Shown here: one piece after another, positions 36,927 to 45,947 of the stretch
Position numbering within the stretch: position 1 is the first letter of the stretch
Layout of the letters: each line of letters begins with the position of its first letter
From: Muribaculaceae bacterium
Lineage (GTDB): Bacteria > Bacteroidota > Bacteroidia > Bacteroidales > Muribaculaceae
Assembly: GCA_017629835.1 (NCBI GenBank)
Contig: JAGBWK010000068.1
Location: forward strand, 1 to 61,535
Length of the DNA stretch: 61,535 bases
Direction: 5' to 3'
Program-made: the position numbers and the translations under genes
The notes under the pieces: generated by a model
What the model was told of the DNA's origin: nothing
The model's database searches: none
The model's input: only the letters and a program-made list of their open reading frames with translations

Positions 36927-38006
36927 TCAGTTCATACGGCAAACCCACGCTTCGGGATAACGCTCGCCAAGCGATGTTGAATTCTTCAAATGCTGCAGAT
37001 TAGCCGACGTTTTGCCAGTTGCAGCATATACGCGATATCTTTCGCCGTTCACATAGATCTGAAGATTCTTATTACCATCCTCTTCGATAAACTGTTCAGC
37101 CAATTTCAATGTTGGCAATGAAGCAACAACAAGGCAATAGCGATCAGCTGGATTTACACGAATTTCCTCAGCTGCTTTGTTCTCCGCATGTACAACCTCT
37201 CCTGCATCAGCTGTAGCAACATCCTCAGTCGCAATTTGAATTGTAACCTCTGATTCTGTCAATTGTTCTTCTGGCTGAATTGCATCCGATACTTGAGTCA
37301 TTGGCTCAACTTCTTGCTGAGGCACTACGATATTGATGTGCAAATCGGGGGAAACCTCTACTTCTTCGGGTGCAGGAGTTGCTTGCTTGCTTTGGAAATA
37401 TTCTGTAGCAAATGAAGCCCAATTGTCGTTGCGGGTAATTACCGGAGCTAAGAGAAGTGCGCCCAAAGCAAAAATCAAAGCAATTGAAGCAGCTGCACGC
37501 AAGGCGATAAGCCCTAAACGTGGCAATTTGCGCATTGGTTTCGGAACATATGCATCAGCATCGTCGTTAGCTTCAGCTTCGGCCAATTGCTTCACAGGAA
37601 CGACTGCAATTGGCTGCATTGCATAGTTCTCAAATTGGCATAATCCAGCCGACGGCTCAAATATAGGCGTCGACTTTTCTTGATAAATAAATCTTCCAAG
37701 CGAGCCAAATGTAACGCCACCGTTTGCAGCAAGCTCATTTTTGAAATTTTTTATTTCTGAAGCAAGGAGTTTATGTGCTTCAGCTTGCGAAATTTTTGAG
37801 CGGCGTGCAATAGAATCAGCTATCAGCCAATCGTTGTGCGACAACTCAGCGTTGAACGAAACTGAGCGTGTCGGTGGGAAAAATTTCTGTTGAGCATCAT
37901 CATATCGTGCTGACGTATAGCCAACAACGAAAGCTCCACACGAAGGCATTATTACGCAATCATTGTGGCGAATCAAATATTCGACATGTTCAACCAGTTT
38001 ATTCAT
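36927..38006 (-). CDS. HU-like, membrane-spanning SPOR protein
   Basis: 359 aa from the ATG at 38006. Residues 1-60 and about 62-125 match the Bacteroidota HU-CCDC81 pair (MNKLVEHVEYLIRHNDCVIMP; VTFGSLGRFIYQE), related to DNA-binding HU. One span lies at about 165-190, then an acidic periplasmic linker, and a SPOR domain (about 283-359) that in other proteins binds glycan strands stripped of peptides at the septum. An ATG at 38042 is in frame but overlaps the promoter. First gene of a probable five-gene operon ending with maf. Confidence 0.82.
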   Translation of the reverse strand: MNKLVEHVEYLIRHNDCVIMPSCGAFVVGYTSARYDDAQQKFFPPTRSVSFNAELSHNDWLIADSIARRSKISQAEAHKLLASEIKNFKNELAANGGVTFGSLGRFIYQEKSTPIFEPSAGLCQFENYAMQPIAVVPVKQLAEAEANDDADAYVPKPMRKLPRLGLIALRAAASIALIFALGALLLAPVITRNDNWASFATEYFQSKQATPAPEEVEVSPDLHINIVVPQQEVEPMTQVSDAIQPEEQLTESEVTIQIATEDVATADAGEVVHAENKAAEEIRVNPADRYCLVVASLPTLKLAEQFIEEDGNKNLQIYVNGERYRVYAATGKTSANLQHLKNSTSLGERYPEAWVCRMN

Positions 38007-38011
38007 CACTG

Positions 38012-38019
38012 CAAATTTA
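38012..38019 (-). promoter_or_regulatory. promoter -7 box of the HU-SPOR operon
   Basis: TAAATTTG on the minus strand, ending five bases before the ATG at 38006. A near-leaderless mRNA is predicted. Confidence 0.5.
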
Positions 38020-38129
38020 GCCAACTTCCATTTAATTGTCAAATTTTTTCGGGTATATTCTCAGAAAATTTTCAACCAATCAGGCCAATCTTTTCTGCAA
38101 GTCAACTACGAATGAGGCAACAAATGTCA

Positions 38130-40454
38130 TTATAAACGCAACATTTTCGGCGCAAGTATGTAGTAACCAAACGATACACCCACACCCCATTTATTGCCTG
38201 GAGCTGTTTGATACGTTCCATAAAGAGTCAAATTGCCAAACGGCAGTTTCAACACACCTGAAAGCTCGCCGAAAAATCTGGGATTGTCAAACCAACGAGA
38301 ATTGATTGCACTGTCGTCGGGCATCTTTAAGATATGCTTGAACGGCATGAAGCCATGGAAAGCACCTCGGAATTGTATCCTGTCGTTGAGCTTAAACACT
38401 GGTACCGCGCCTAAGGTTACAAACGAATTAGCTCTCAATTCGGGGTTAAATATATTATATGAGCTTGGCGTAGGATGAAAACAATAGGCATCCACCACTG
38501 CCGCATTATAGTCGCTCAACAATCGCTTTGTCGACGCCAAGAGCGTTGTTTCAAGGCCTAATGACCATTTTTTGTTGAGTTCGAAATATTTGCGATAATT
38601 CAACTCCAGCTGCAACCATTTGCGATTCTCATTAATTGGCTCTCTCACCTCGTCCGACAGAGTGACACTCGGTGTAAACTTATAGTTACCTATAACGCCT
38701 TGTCCCATAACTGCAAATCTGCTGCCGCTCGTTGGCAATAATGCGTCATCAAGAGTATTTCGCTCCCATTTCACCATTAATTGGCCCAAATTCTGAATGG
38801 TCATATTGCGAGTTGAACTATTGCCAATCAACGTGGCATCATTATCATAAAATCTATCATCCTTATATCCGTAGGTAAGTCCGGCAACGAATGTTGAACG
38901 CTGACCCGTAGCAAGGTCGAATTTCAGTCGGTAGAATGTTTCAAGATTAGTAATAAACGCGGGGGCTTCATCCTCGTAGAATAGCTTATCACTCTCGTGA
39001 AATCTATGTCGCCAAACCACTGCATTAAATCCTACTGACGTATTTTGTCGTTGGCGCAACATAGCTCGTGCATTAAACTCGCCAGCCATATAGCTCTGCC
39101 CTATCCATGCTCGCGCTGAAAGATCGACAGTTTTAAACGAAAATGAGCGATAGCCAAGGTTGAGAAACAGCATCGAATTGACCGACGATGAGAAATACCC
39201 GCCTAAGCCAAAGTAAAAATCATCCTTTATGTCAGCCGTCAGCTCAAGCGCAAAGCGCCCAGTCGCAGGATTATACTTAGCCTGAGGCTCAAGGTCGTTC
39301 AACATACCAGTCGACAACACTTTCATATAGGATTTCTCAGCCCACGCAAGCCCAAACGTGTCAGGTCGCTCCGATGTGAAAATATATTTTATATAATCGT
39401 TTTCTGAGGGTGTGCCACCTTTCACATCAACCGATTCAAACAATACTTTCGGGGTAGCCTTTCTGAACGCATCTCGACGATTGGCAACATCCTCCGCCGA
39501 ACGTCGGGCTACTACCCTCGACTTTATTGAGTCAACCATAGTCAAAGCGTGCTGGTAACCTATTTCATAGATTTGCTCCGCCTGTTGGAAATCAAGCAGC
39601 CCAAATTTATTAAGGTCAATTCGTATCTTAATACCATAATCTTCGGGGAGGTCGTAGTCAGAGCCTCGCATCACCAACATATCCATTTGCTGTAGCACAT
39701 CAGGAAAACCCTTAATTGTATCTGTGCCATGAATATCAACACCTATCATAAAATCAGGGTTGAATTCATCTTTCATAACCTCAAATGGAAAGTTGTCGTA
39801 AATGCCACCGTCGTAGAGCATTGCGCCATCAACTTGTATTGGCTTAAAAACTATTGGGAAACTCATCGATGCGCGAATAGCACTGTCGAGCTGACCACTA
39901 CGGAAAACATACTTACGCTGATGCGTCATATCGGCAGCAACTGTTCGCAACGGCACAAATAATTTATCAAAATCGCTACCACATTGCGCTGTTTGACGAG
40001 AAAAGATTGTCATAAACGCAAAGTTCATTGGCATAGGTGAGATCAAGCTCGTTGGTAAAATGCTATTTTTCCTGTTTTTATCAAAACTGAATGGCAAAGT
40101 AATGATTGAGGGACGCTTTTCTGGCTCGAAAAACATATAGAACTTCTGCGGGCTAATTGTACCAGTCGATGCATTCATAAACATGTCCGAAGCGAGCAGC
40201 CTCATCATCTCTTGGGGAGAATAGCCTGCCGCATACAATCCGCCAACGATAGCGCCCATAGATGTACCTGTAATGTAATCAATTGGAATATCGTTCTCTT
40301 CAAATGCTTGAATAGCACCAATTTCGGCAATTCCTTTTGCACCACCGCCACTTAGCACCAAACCAACTTTTTGCTGCCTGTTCGGCTTTGTTGCATTAAT
40401 CATAGGCGCAAAAACGCCTATCATCAACAACGTGATGAATATTATCTTTTTCAT
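38130..40454 (-). CDS. patatin-like phospholipase with outer-membrane barrel
   Basis: 774 aa. Signal peptide (about 1-21, FITLLMIGVFAPMINA), then a patatin domain with LSGGGAKGIAEIG (34-46), nucleophile Ser65 in GTSMG and catalytic Asp215 in YDGGIYDNFP. A POTRA-like segment (about 330-390) and a C-terminal region of alternating beta strands follow, as in PlpD-type autotransporters (type Vd). Likely a surface or periplasmic lipid hydrolase. Downstream of namZ (64-base gap). Confidence 0.87.
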   Translation of the reverse strand: MKKIIFITLLMIGVFAPMINATKPNRQQKVGLVLSGGGAKGIAEIGAIQAFEENDIPIDYITGTSMGAIVGGLYAAGYSPQEMMRLLASDMFMNASTGTISPQKFYMFFEPEKRPSIITLPFSFDKNRKNSILPTSLISPMPMNFAFMTIFSRQTAQCGSDFDKLFVPLRTVAADMTHQRKYVFRSGQLDSAIRASMSFPIVFKPIQVDGAMLYDGGIYDNFPFEVMKDEFNPDFMIGVDIHGTDTIKGFPDVLQQMDMLVMRGSDYDLPEDYGIKIRIDLNKFGLLDFQQAEQIYEIGYQHALTMVDSIKSRVVARRSAEDVANRRDAFRKATPKVLFESVDVKGGTPSENDYIKYIFTSERPDTFGLAWAEKSYMKVLSTGMLNDLEPQAKYNPATGRFALELTADIKDDFYFGLGGYFSSSVNSMLFLNLGYRSFSFKTVDLSARAWIGQSYMAGEFNARAMLRQRQNTSVGFNAVVWRHRFHESDKLFYEDEAPAFITNLETFYRLKFDLATGQRSTFVAGLTYGYKDDRFYDNDATLIGNSSTRNMTIQNLGQLMVKWERNTLDDALLPTSGSRFAVMGQGVIGNYKFTPSVTLSDEVREPINENRKWLQLELNYRKYFELNKKWSLGLETTLLASTKRLLSDYNAAVVDAYCFHPTPSSYNIFNPELRANSFVTLGAVPVFKLNDRIQFRGAFHGFMPFKHILKMPDDSAINSRWFDNPRFFGELSGVLKLPFGNLTLYGTYQTAPGNKWGVGVSFGYYILAPKMLRL

Positions 40455-40518
40455 TTATATTTCTTCTTACAATCTAAACACAAATAATGCACGCTTTGTT
40501 TAGCAACATTACTTTGAA

Positions 40519-41793
40519 TTAATAGATTAGATATTTCTGTCGTTGAATCTTAAAACTTTCAACATCGCTATTCCACAACGGAACTATCGACTCCGTTCTA
40601 TATCCCGACTTTTTGAACTCAGAGCGCACCGATTTTGAGCCTGTTACCAAATCAAACATACGCAGTCGCTGAGTATTACCTTCGGTAGCTGCAAACGGTT
40701 CTCGCTCCGGATACATTTTATGCAGTTCTTCTAAAACGTAGAATTGAAGCAACGTCAGCACTGCCTCCGAAGGGTTAGTCAGGAACACCTCTACCCCACC
40801 AACATTACTACCTGAGAATGTTGCAGCAGTTGGCTTATATGAAATTGGGCGGAAACGAAATCCAGCGATATTGCGCTTATTCAATCGCTCGGCAAGCTCC
40901 ACTCCATCGATCCATGGCGCTGCAAATGTCTTAAAGGGCAACGTAAAACCAATACCTATCGAAAGAAAATTCAATTCGCCAACAATCCCTGTTGCGGGAT
41001 AAAAAAAACATGTTTCAGCAGTAGGTATGTTGGGCGAGGTTGGCACCCATGGCAACAATGTGTCTCCGAAGGTCATATCGCGCTCCCAACCATCCATTTC
41101 TACAACTGTCAACGTTAAATTTTCTGCTCCGGCAATCAGTCGTTCGCCTTTCAAAAACATTGCAAGCTCACCGGCTGTCATCCCATATATATAAGGTATT
41201 GGAAACTGGCTGACAAACGACACGCAATCATCTTCGGTTATCAGACCTTCCACTCTGAGTCCACCAAGCGGATTGGGGCGGTCAAGCACTATAAACTCTA
41301 TTCCATTTTCAGCAGCCGCTTCCATAGCCTTTCCCATTGTAGATATAAATGTATAAGAGCGGCAACCGTTATCTTGAATGTCGTAAACTAAAGCATCAAT
41401 ACCTGCCAGCATAGCCGCAGTAGGCTTGCGAGTTTTACCATATAATGAATGTACCTTGATTCCAGTTCTGCTGTCAACAGCATTTGAGACTTTGTTGCCA
41501 GCGGCTATATCGCCACGTATTCCATGCTCAGGTGCAAAAAATGCTACAATCTCAACGCCCGGTGCCGACGCTAATATATCGGCGGTTGAATTGAGTTGGG
41601 AATCAACGCCTGTTGGATTTGTTATAAGCCCGATGCGCTTACCTTGCAATTGAGCAAACCCATTATTGCGCAATGATTCTATCCCAGTTGACACCTGAGC
41701 GGCAACTGACATTGAAACGGCAATCAACATCGCCACCAATGCAAATCGGCAATTCAGATTTAATACACCATTTTTACGATATTCAAATACCAT
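40519..41793 (-). CDS. namZ: DUF1343 exo-beta-N-acetylmuramidase NamZ
   Basis: 424 aa with a signal peptide (about 18-34, ALVAMLIAVSMSVAAQ). DUF1343 motifs: GLITNPTGVD, FFAPEHGIRGD, SLYGKTRKPT, VYDIQDNGCRSYTFISTM, DRPNPLGG. The family was shown in Tannerella and Bacillus to release MurNAc from the non-reducing ends of peptidoglycan fragments. Its gene follows ampG by 26 bases, so the pair probably liberates and imports cell wall sugars. Confidence 0.9.
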   Translation of the reverse strand: MVFEYRKNGVLNLNCRFALVAMLIAVSMSVAAQVSTGIESLRNNGFAQLQGKRIGLITNPTGVDSQLNSTADILASAPGVEIVAFFAPEHGIRGDIAAGNKVSNAVDSRTGIKVHSLYGKTRKPTAAMLAGIDALVYDIQDNGCRSYTFISTMGKAMEAAAENGIEFIVLDRPNPLGGLRVEGLITEDDCVSFVSQFPIPYIYGMTAGELAMFLKGERLIAGAENLTLTVVEMDGWERDMTFGDTLLPWVPTSPNIPTAETCFFYPATGIVGELNFLSIGIGFTLPFKTFAAPWIDGVELAERLNKRNIAGFRFRPISYKPTAATFSGSNVGGVEVFLTNPSEAVLTLLQFYVLEELHKMYPEREPFAATEGNTQRLRMFDLVTGSKSVRSEFKKSGYRTESIVPLWNSDVESFKIQRQKYLIY

Positions 41794-41819
41794 ATTTATA
41801 TGATAAATTTCAAAATTGT

Positions 41820-43124
41820 CTAATTTTCTACTTCCTTCTTTTTAATCCCAAACGAAGGATTAACTTTCACTATTGATGCAACTACAATGGTTGTAACACA
41901 GCATATCATTGTCCAGATGAAGAAGTTCTGATAGCCTAACTGCTCCTGAATCCAACCTGCTGCCATACCAGGAAGCATCAGCCCAACAGCCATTATTCCT
42001 GTGCAAAGCGCATAATGGGCTGTAGCATATTCTCCTTCCGAAAAGTATATCAAGTAGAGCATATATGCCGAAAATCCAAAGCCATAACCAAATTGCTCGA
42101 TGAACACACATACATTTATAAGTATATTCGACGGCTCAGCCACTTGACTTAATATTACAAACGTGATACAGGTCAACGACATACTCCAAGCCATTGGTTG
42201 CAAGCTCTTTTTCAGACCGAAACGCGCAGCGAAAAGTCCTCCAATAATTCCACCTAACAGCAGCCCTACTACGCCCCATATTCCATAAGTGACACTGACT
42301 GCTTGTTTGGTCATACCGAGTCCACCCTCACTAACCGGGTCGAGCAAAAATGGATTTATCATTTTCACCAACTGTGCCTCAGGCAAACGATATAGAAGCA
42401 TAAACGCTAACGACGACCATAGATATGGTTTCTTTGCAAACGTCACGAAGGTATTTCCAAATTCCTTTACAATATCGGCAGCATTCAATCGATTGCGATG
42501 CTCATCCTTGTTGGGTCGTGGCAACTGGTTATAATGGTACAACGTGCCTATTGCAAAAATTGCAGCAAGTAATGCAAATACGTATATCCACGACTGCTGA
42601 ACATCACAACCCATATTTGTTTGCAGATATCCAGCCATAAAAATAAGCCCAAATTGCACCGCCCACATTGATATACGATAGAACAACGAGCGTATACCTA
42701 CAAATTTCGACTGCTCATGCTCCGACAACGATAGTATATAGAAGCCGTCGGACGCAATGTCGTTAGTTGCCGACGTAAACGCTGCAAACCAGAATAAGCC
42801 AACAGTGACTGCAAAATATATCTTTGTTGGTAGCGCTAAAGCAATCAACCCCATTGCAACCGCAAGACCCAACTGCATAACCACTATCCACCACCTTTTG
42901 GATTTGATAATATCTACAAACGGACTCCACAATGGCTTAATTACCCATGGCAAATACATCAGCCCTGTATAGAACGCTATCTCGGCATTTGAAATACCAA
43001 AATCCTTATACAATACCACAGTAAGCGTAACAATCACTGCATTAGGTAGCCCTTGAATAAAATATAACGACGGAATCCAAGCCCATGGCCTTGCGTTCGA
43101 TGCCTGTTTCTCTATTTGTTTCAT
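41820..43124 (-). CDS. ampG: AmpG-family muropeptide/MurNAc MFS transporter
   Basis: 434 aa with about 12 spans. The N-terminus PSLYFIQGLPNAVIVTL and LPWVIKPLWSPFVDIIKSKRWWIV match AmpG permeases, which import anhydro-muropeptides; the Tannerella relative imports MurNAc. The position directly upstream of namZ supports a MurNAc or muropeptide substrate. First gene of ampG-namZ-patatin. Confidence 0.88.
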   Translation of the reverse strand: MKQIEKQASNARPWAWIPSLYFIQGLPNAVIVTLTVVLYKDFGISNAEIAFYTGLMYLPWVIKPLWSPFVDIIKSKRWWIVVMQLGLAVAMGLIALALPTKIYFAVTVGLFWFAAFTSATNDIASDGFYILSLSEHEQSKFVGIRSLFYRISMWAVQFGLIFMAGYLQTNMGCDVQQSWIYVFALLAAIFAIGTLYHYNQLPRPNKDEHRNRLNAADIVKEFGNTFVTFAKKPYLWSSLAFMLLYRLPEAQLVKMINPFLLDPVSEGGLGMTKQAVSVTYGIWGVVGLLLGGIIGGLFAARFGLKKSLQPMAWSMSLTCITFVILSQVAEPSNILINVCVFIEQFGYGFGFSAYMLYLIYFSEGEYATAHYALCTGIMAVGLMLPGMAAGWIQEQLGYQNFFIWTMICCVTTIVVASIVKVNPSFGIKKKEVEN

Positions 43125-43199
43125 CTTTCTGCGAACTTTTCTATAAGTTTATCGCACGATAAAGCCGCCTAAATTTCAGCTTATCGCGAATAATGATTA

Positions 43200-43207
43200 C
43201 AAATTTA
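43200..43207 (-). promoter_or_regulatory. ampG promoter -7 box
   Basis: TAAATTTG on the minus strand, 75 bases before the ampG ATG. No clear -33 TTTG. Confidence 0.45.
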
Positions 43208-43258
43208 GCTATTTTAGAGGAATAAAAAATATTTCCCTTTAAACTTTTTTGGCAAAAT

Positions 43259-43289
43259 TTTGTGAAATCATAAAAAATTTATACCTTTG
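43259..43289 (+). promoter_or_regulatory. promoter of an ncRNA candidate
   Basis: TTTG (43259-43262), 19-base spacer, TACCTTTG (43282-43289). Exact elements and spacing, with no coding start behind them. Confidence 0.8.
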
Positions 43290-43295
43290 CGTTGT

Positions 43296-43494
43296 CTAAG
43301 GTTTTCAATTGCCAATTGGCCTATCATTCGCACCGTTGAGAAACGCTTTGGAGTATAGGGAAACCAAAGAAATGTAAGTATGATATAATTAACCTGATGT
43401 TGTCTAATTGACACAGCATTTTAGAATCACAAATCCAGCCTTTTGGCTTTAATCCGAGATTCTCTGTTGAAGAGCGTTCGGATTTTTTTCTTTT
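43296..43494 (+). ncRNA. probable structured ncRNA of about 200 nt
   Basis: The span from a strong promoter to an intrinsic terminator has no credible protein. Visible pairings: GGTT-AATT (43300-43310, with a bulge) with AATTAACC (43387-43394); TATCAT with ATGATA inside it; hairpins CGTT/AACG and CTTTGG/CCAAAG; ATGTTGT/ACAGCAT around 43397-43419; AGCC-TTTT-GGCT; and an outer TCTAA/TTAGA. GTTGTCTAA occurs twice (43291, 43399). Size and signals resemble the Bacteroidales-1/6S class, but I cannot identify the family. It lies in the 594-base gap between ampG and the transporter. Confidence 0.65.
43451..43494 (+). terminator. terminator of the ncRNA candidate
   Basis: AATCCGA (43451-43457) pairs with TCGGATT (43478-43484); an inner CTCT/AGAG stem extends it; a T tract with one C follows. 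Confidence 0.85.
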
Positions 43495-43616
43495 ATACCC
43501 CCACCAAATCGACCAAAGCCATAACATTTGCTCAAACGTATTCTAAATTTATTCAATCGCACAAAATCACTGTGGAAATTTGTGTCGTTTAGTCGAATTT
43601 ATTGGAAAATATTTCG

Positions 43617-43624
43617 TAACTTTG
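43617..43624 (+). promoter_or_regulatory. promoter -7 box of the AspT/YidE-type transporter
   Basis: TAACTTTG, 94 bases before the ATG at 43719; the predicted leader is about 90 nt and separate from the ncRNA. Confidence 0.55.
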
Positions 43625-43718
43625 CACCACATTTTAATACTAAAAACATTCTCATAAATTCTATCCGTGGCGTCGATATGCCACCTATGGAAATAAGTAC
43701 AGTTTCAAGGCAAAAATC

Positions 43719-45374
43719 ATGGATTTGTTAACTTTGCTATCACCACACCAAACATCATTGGCGAGCACTTTGATTCTCTACTCGTTCGTCATTGCAGTAG
43801 GTATCCTGCTCGGCAAAATCAAGTTTGGTGGTGTGTCATTGGGCGTAACCTTCGTTCTATTCGTTGGTATCGTAATGGGACAATTAGGCTACGAGGTTAA
43901 TTCCAGCGTACTGCAATTCGTGCGCGAATTCGGCCTCATCTTATTCATCTTTGCAATCGGTTTGCAAGTTGGCCCTGCATTCTTTTCATCATTTAAGGAG
44001 GGGGGCGTCAAGCTCAACCTTCTTGCTGTGACTGGCATTGCACTCAGCGTTGTCATCGTGCTTGCCATTCACTTTATTACTGGCACGCCAATGGAGCAAC
44101 TCGTAGGCGTAATGTCGGGTGCAATCACCAACACTCCGGGACTTGCTGCCGCTCAACAGGCTGTCAGTGGCACTCACCCCGAAATGGTCAACACTATGGC
44201 TATGGGATACGCCGCTGCTTATCCGCTTGGTGTAATCGGTATCATCCTTACAATGTTTATCATCAAGTGGGTGTGCAAAATCAAGATTGACAAAGAAATC
44301 GAAGAGATAAATGCTGAAACCGAAAACTCTCAGCTAAAGCCATTTATGGCTTCATTCGAAATGACAAACGAACGTCTTGAAGGCATAACAATACTCAAGC
44401 TTCACGACATCATTTCAGCCAATTTCGTTGTATCACGAATGATGACTCCCGACGGCGAAATCATCATCCCAACATCCTCTACTCAACTCCACCAAGGCGA
44501 TAAACTATTCATCGTAATGACAGCATCCGATCTTCCTAAGTTCATTGCTGTCATCGGCGAAGAGATTGAAATGGACTGGGAATCGGTATCACCAAGCGAG
44601 GTTGTATCACGCCGAATCGTCATCACCAAAAGCCATTACAACGGCGTAGCTTTAGGCTCACTTCGTCTACACAATGGATATCGACTGAATTGCACACGCG
44701 TGAATCGCGCAGGCGTCGACCTGCTTGCTTCGCCAGCTCTGCGTCTGCAGATTGGCGACCGTATCACCGTTGTAGGTCAGTTGGCCGACATCAATCGCCT
44801 TGCCGACAAACTCGGCAACTCTATGAAACGCCTCAACCAACCCAACCTTGTCACAATCTTCGTTGGTATCATCCTCGGTATTCTCATCGGCTCTATTGAT
44901 GTAGGTTTCGGCATGAAACTCGGCTTGGCTGGCGGACCATTGGTTGTTGCGATCCTTCTCAGCCGCTTTGGCTACCGCTTCAAACTCGTAACATACACCT
45001 CATCGTCAGCATCATTAATGCTTCGAGAGATTGGCATTTGCTTATTCCTCGCATCAGTAGGTATTGCCGCTGGCAATGGATTTATCGAAAAGGTGTTCAA
45101 CACTACAGGTATGTGGTGGGTAATTTACGGCTTTATTATCACAGTTGTTCCATTAGTTATCGTTGGTCTTATCGCTCGAATTGGTTGCAAAATCAATTTC
45201 TTGACAATCATGGGCTTGCTCTCAGGTGGATGTACCGACCCACCAGCACTAGCTTACGCCAACAATTCAACAGGCAACGACGCTCCGGCTGTGGCCTACT
45301 CAACAGTTTATCCTCTCACAATGTTCCTTCGAGTTGTCGCAGCGCAAAGTTTAATACTCGCATTCTGCTTATAG
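43719..45374 (+). CDS. AspT/YidE/YbjL-type transporter with RCK_C domains
   Basis: 551 aa. Two AspT/YidE/YbjL duplication domains (about 15-180 and 380-550), each of five or so spans, with GLILFIFAIGLQVGPAFF and the mirrored GICLFLASVGIAAGNGF, flank two cytoplasmic RCK_C (TrkA-C) domains (about 215-290 and 300-375). Related proteins exchange aspartate and alanine or other carboxylates; the substrate here is unknown. Single-gene transcript with its own promoter and terminator. Confidence 0.88.
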   Translation: MDLLTLLSPHQTSLASTLILYSFVIAVGILLGKIKFGGVSLGVTFVLFVGIVMGQLGYEVNSSVLQFVREFGLILFIFAIGLQVGPAFFSSFKEGGVKLNLLAVTGIALSVVIVLAIHFITGTPMEQLVGVMSGAITNTPGLAAAQQAVSGTHPEMVNTMAMGYAAAYPLGVIGIILTMFIIKWVCKIKIDKEIEEINAETENSQLKPFMASFEMTNERLEGITILKLHDIISANFVVSRMMTPDGEIIIPTSSTQLHQGDKLFIVMTASDLPKFIAVIGEEIEMDWESVSPSEVVSRRIVITKSHYNGVALGSLRLHNGYRLNCTRVNRAGVDLLASPALRLQIGDRITVVGQLADINRLADKLGNSMKRLNQPNLVTIFVGIILGILIGSIDVGFGMKLGLAGGPLVVAILLSRFGYRFKLVTYTSSSASLMLREIGICLFLASVGIAAGNGFIEKVFNTTGMWWVIYGFIITVVPLVIVGLIARIGCKINFLTIMGLLSGGCTDPPALAYANNSTGNDAPAVAYSTVYPLTMFLRVVAAQSLILAFCL

Positions 45375-45401
45375 CTCACACATATAAGGCATAGTAAACA
45401 T

Positions 45402-45445
45402 AAACGCTCCAATGAGAATTTCCTCACATTGGGGCGTTTCTAATT
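45402..45445 (+). terminator. transporter terminator
   Basis: 13-pair stem, AAACGCTCCAATG (45402-45414) with CATTGGGGCGTTT (45427-45439), one G-T pair, 12-base loop, then CTAATT. The T tail is weak. Confidence 0.75.
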
Positions 45446-45502
45446 ATTAAAACTAACCTTTGGCAAGTTTACAATTAGTCGTAGTTGCAAACAATATTTC
45501 TA

Positions 45503-45799
45503 TTAAACATATTGTTTTATCTTAGCTTCGAGAAAGTCAAGTTGTTGCAAACCCGACTCTCGCCACACTATCTCACCACCTTTGAATATCATCAATGTTG
45601 GAATCGACATCACACGATATTGCATAGCAAGCGCTTGATTTTTATCAACATCAACCTTTAATATCTTAGCTTCGTCGCCTATTTTCACTTTCAGCTGTTC
45701 AATGATAGGCGATTGCATTTTGCATGGTCCACACCATGATGCATAGAAATCAACTAATGTTGGTTTTGAGCTTTTAATTATTTCATTAAAATCATTCAT
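45503..45799 (-). CDS. trxA: thioredoxin
   Basis: 98 aa disulfide reductase with the active site WCGPC (Cys23, Cys26), YRVMSIPTL (cis-Pro) and the usual thioredoxin length. Cytoplasmic: no signal peptide. It stands alone between convergent and divergent neighbours. Bacteroidota often have several thioredoxins, so the symbol does not claim it is the main one. Confidence 0.93.
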   Translation of the reverse strand: MNDFNEIIKSSKPTLVDFYASWCGPCKMQSPIIEQLKVKIGDEAKILKVDVDKNQALAMQYRVMSIPTLMIFKGGEIVWRESGLQQLDFLEAKIKQYV

Positions 45800-45896
45800 A
45801 CGGATAAATATAATTGTTCACACATACAACAATCACACACCACTAAAAGTTCATCAAATTATTAATAAAAATTATAGTGAATACGCAGCTCTGCAA

Positions 45897-45928
45897 TTTG
45901 GGAATTTGAGGAATAATCAGTAAATTTG
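45897..45928 (+). promoter_or_regulatory. dapA promoter
   Basis: TTTG (45897-45900), 20-base spacer, TAAATTTG (45921-45928), 19 bases before the dapA ATG. Confidence 0.75.
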
Positions 45929-45947
45929 CAGTAGTAAAAATAATTGT

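Noticed and set aside
38007..38042. N-terminal extension of the HU-SPOR protein
   Set aside because: It contains the -7 box TAAATTTG; the HU-like fold starts at MNKLVEHVEYL.
43296..43494. Assignment of the ncRNA candidate as 6S, SRP or RNase P RNA
   Set aside because: No GGAAGGAAGCAGC-type SRP apex or RNase P core was seen, and the pairings look branched rather than a single rod, so no family is claimed.
43324..43527. Open frame of 67 codons on the - strand over the ncRNA candidate
   Set aside because: Antisense to a region with clear + strand promoter and terminator; protein sequence is not family-like.
43528..43731. Open frame of 67 codons before the transporter
   Set aside because: It contains the -7 promoter box and the leader of the transporter gene, and has no recognisable family.
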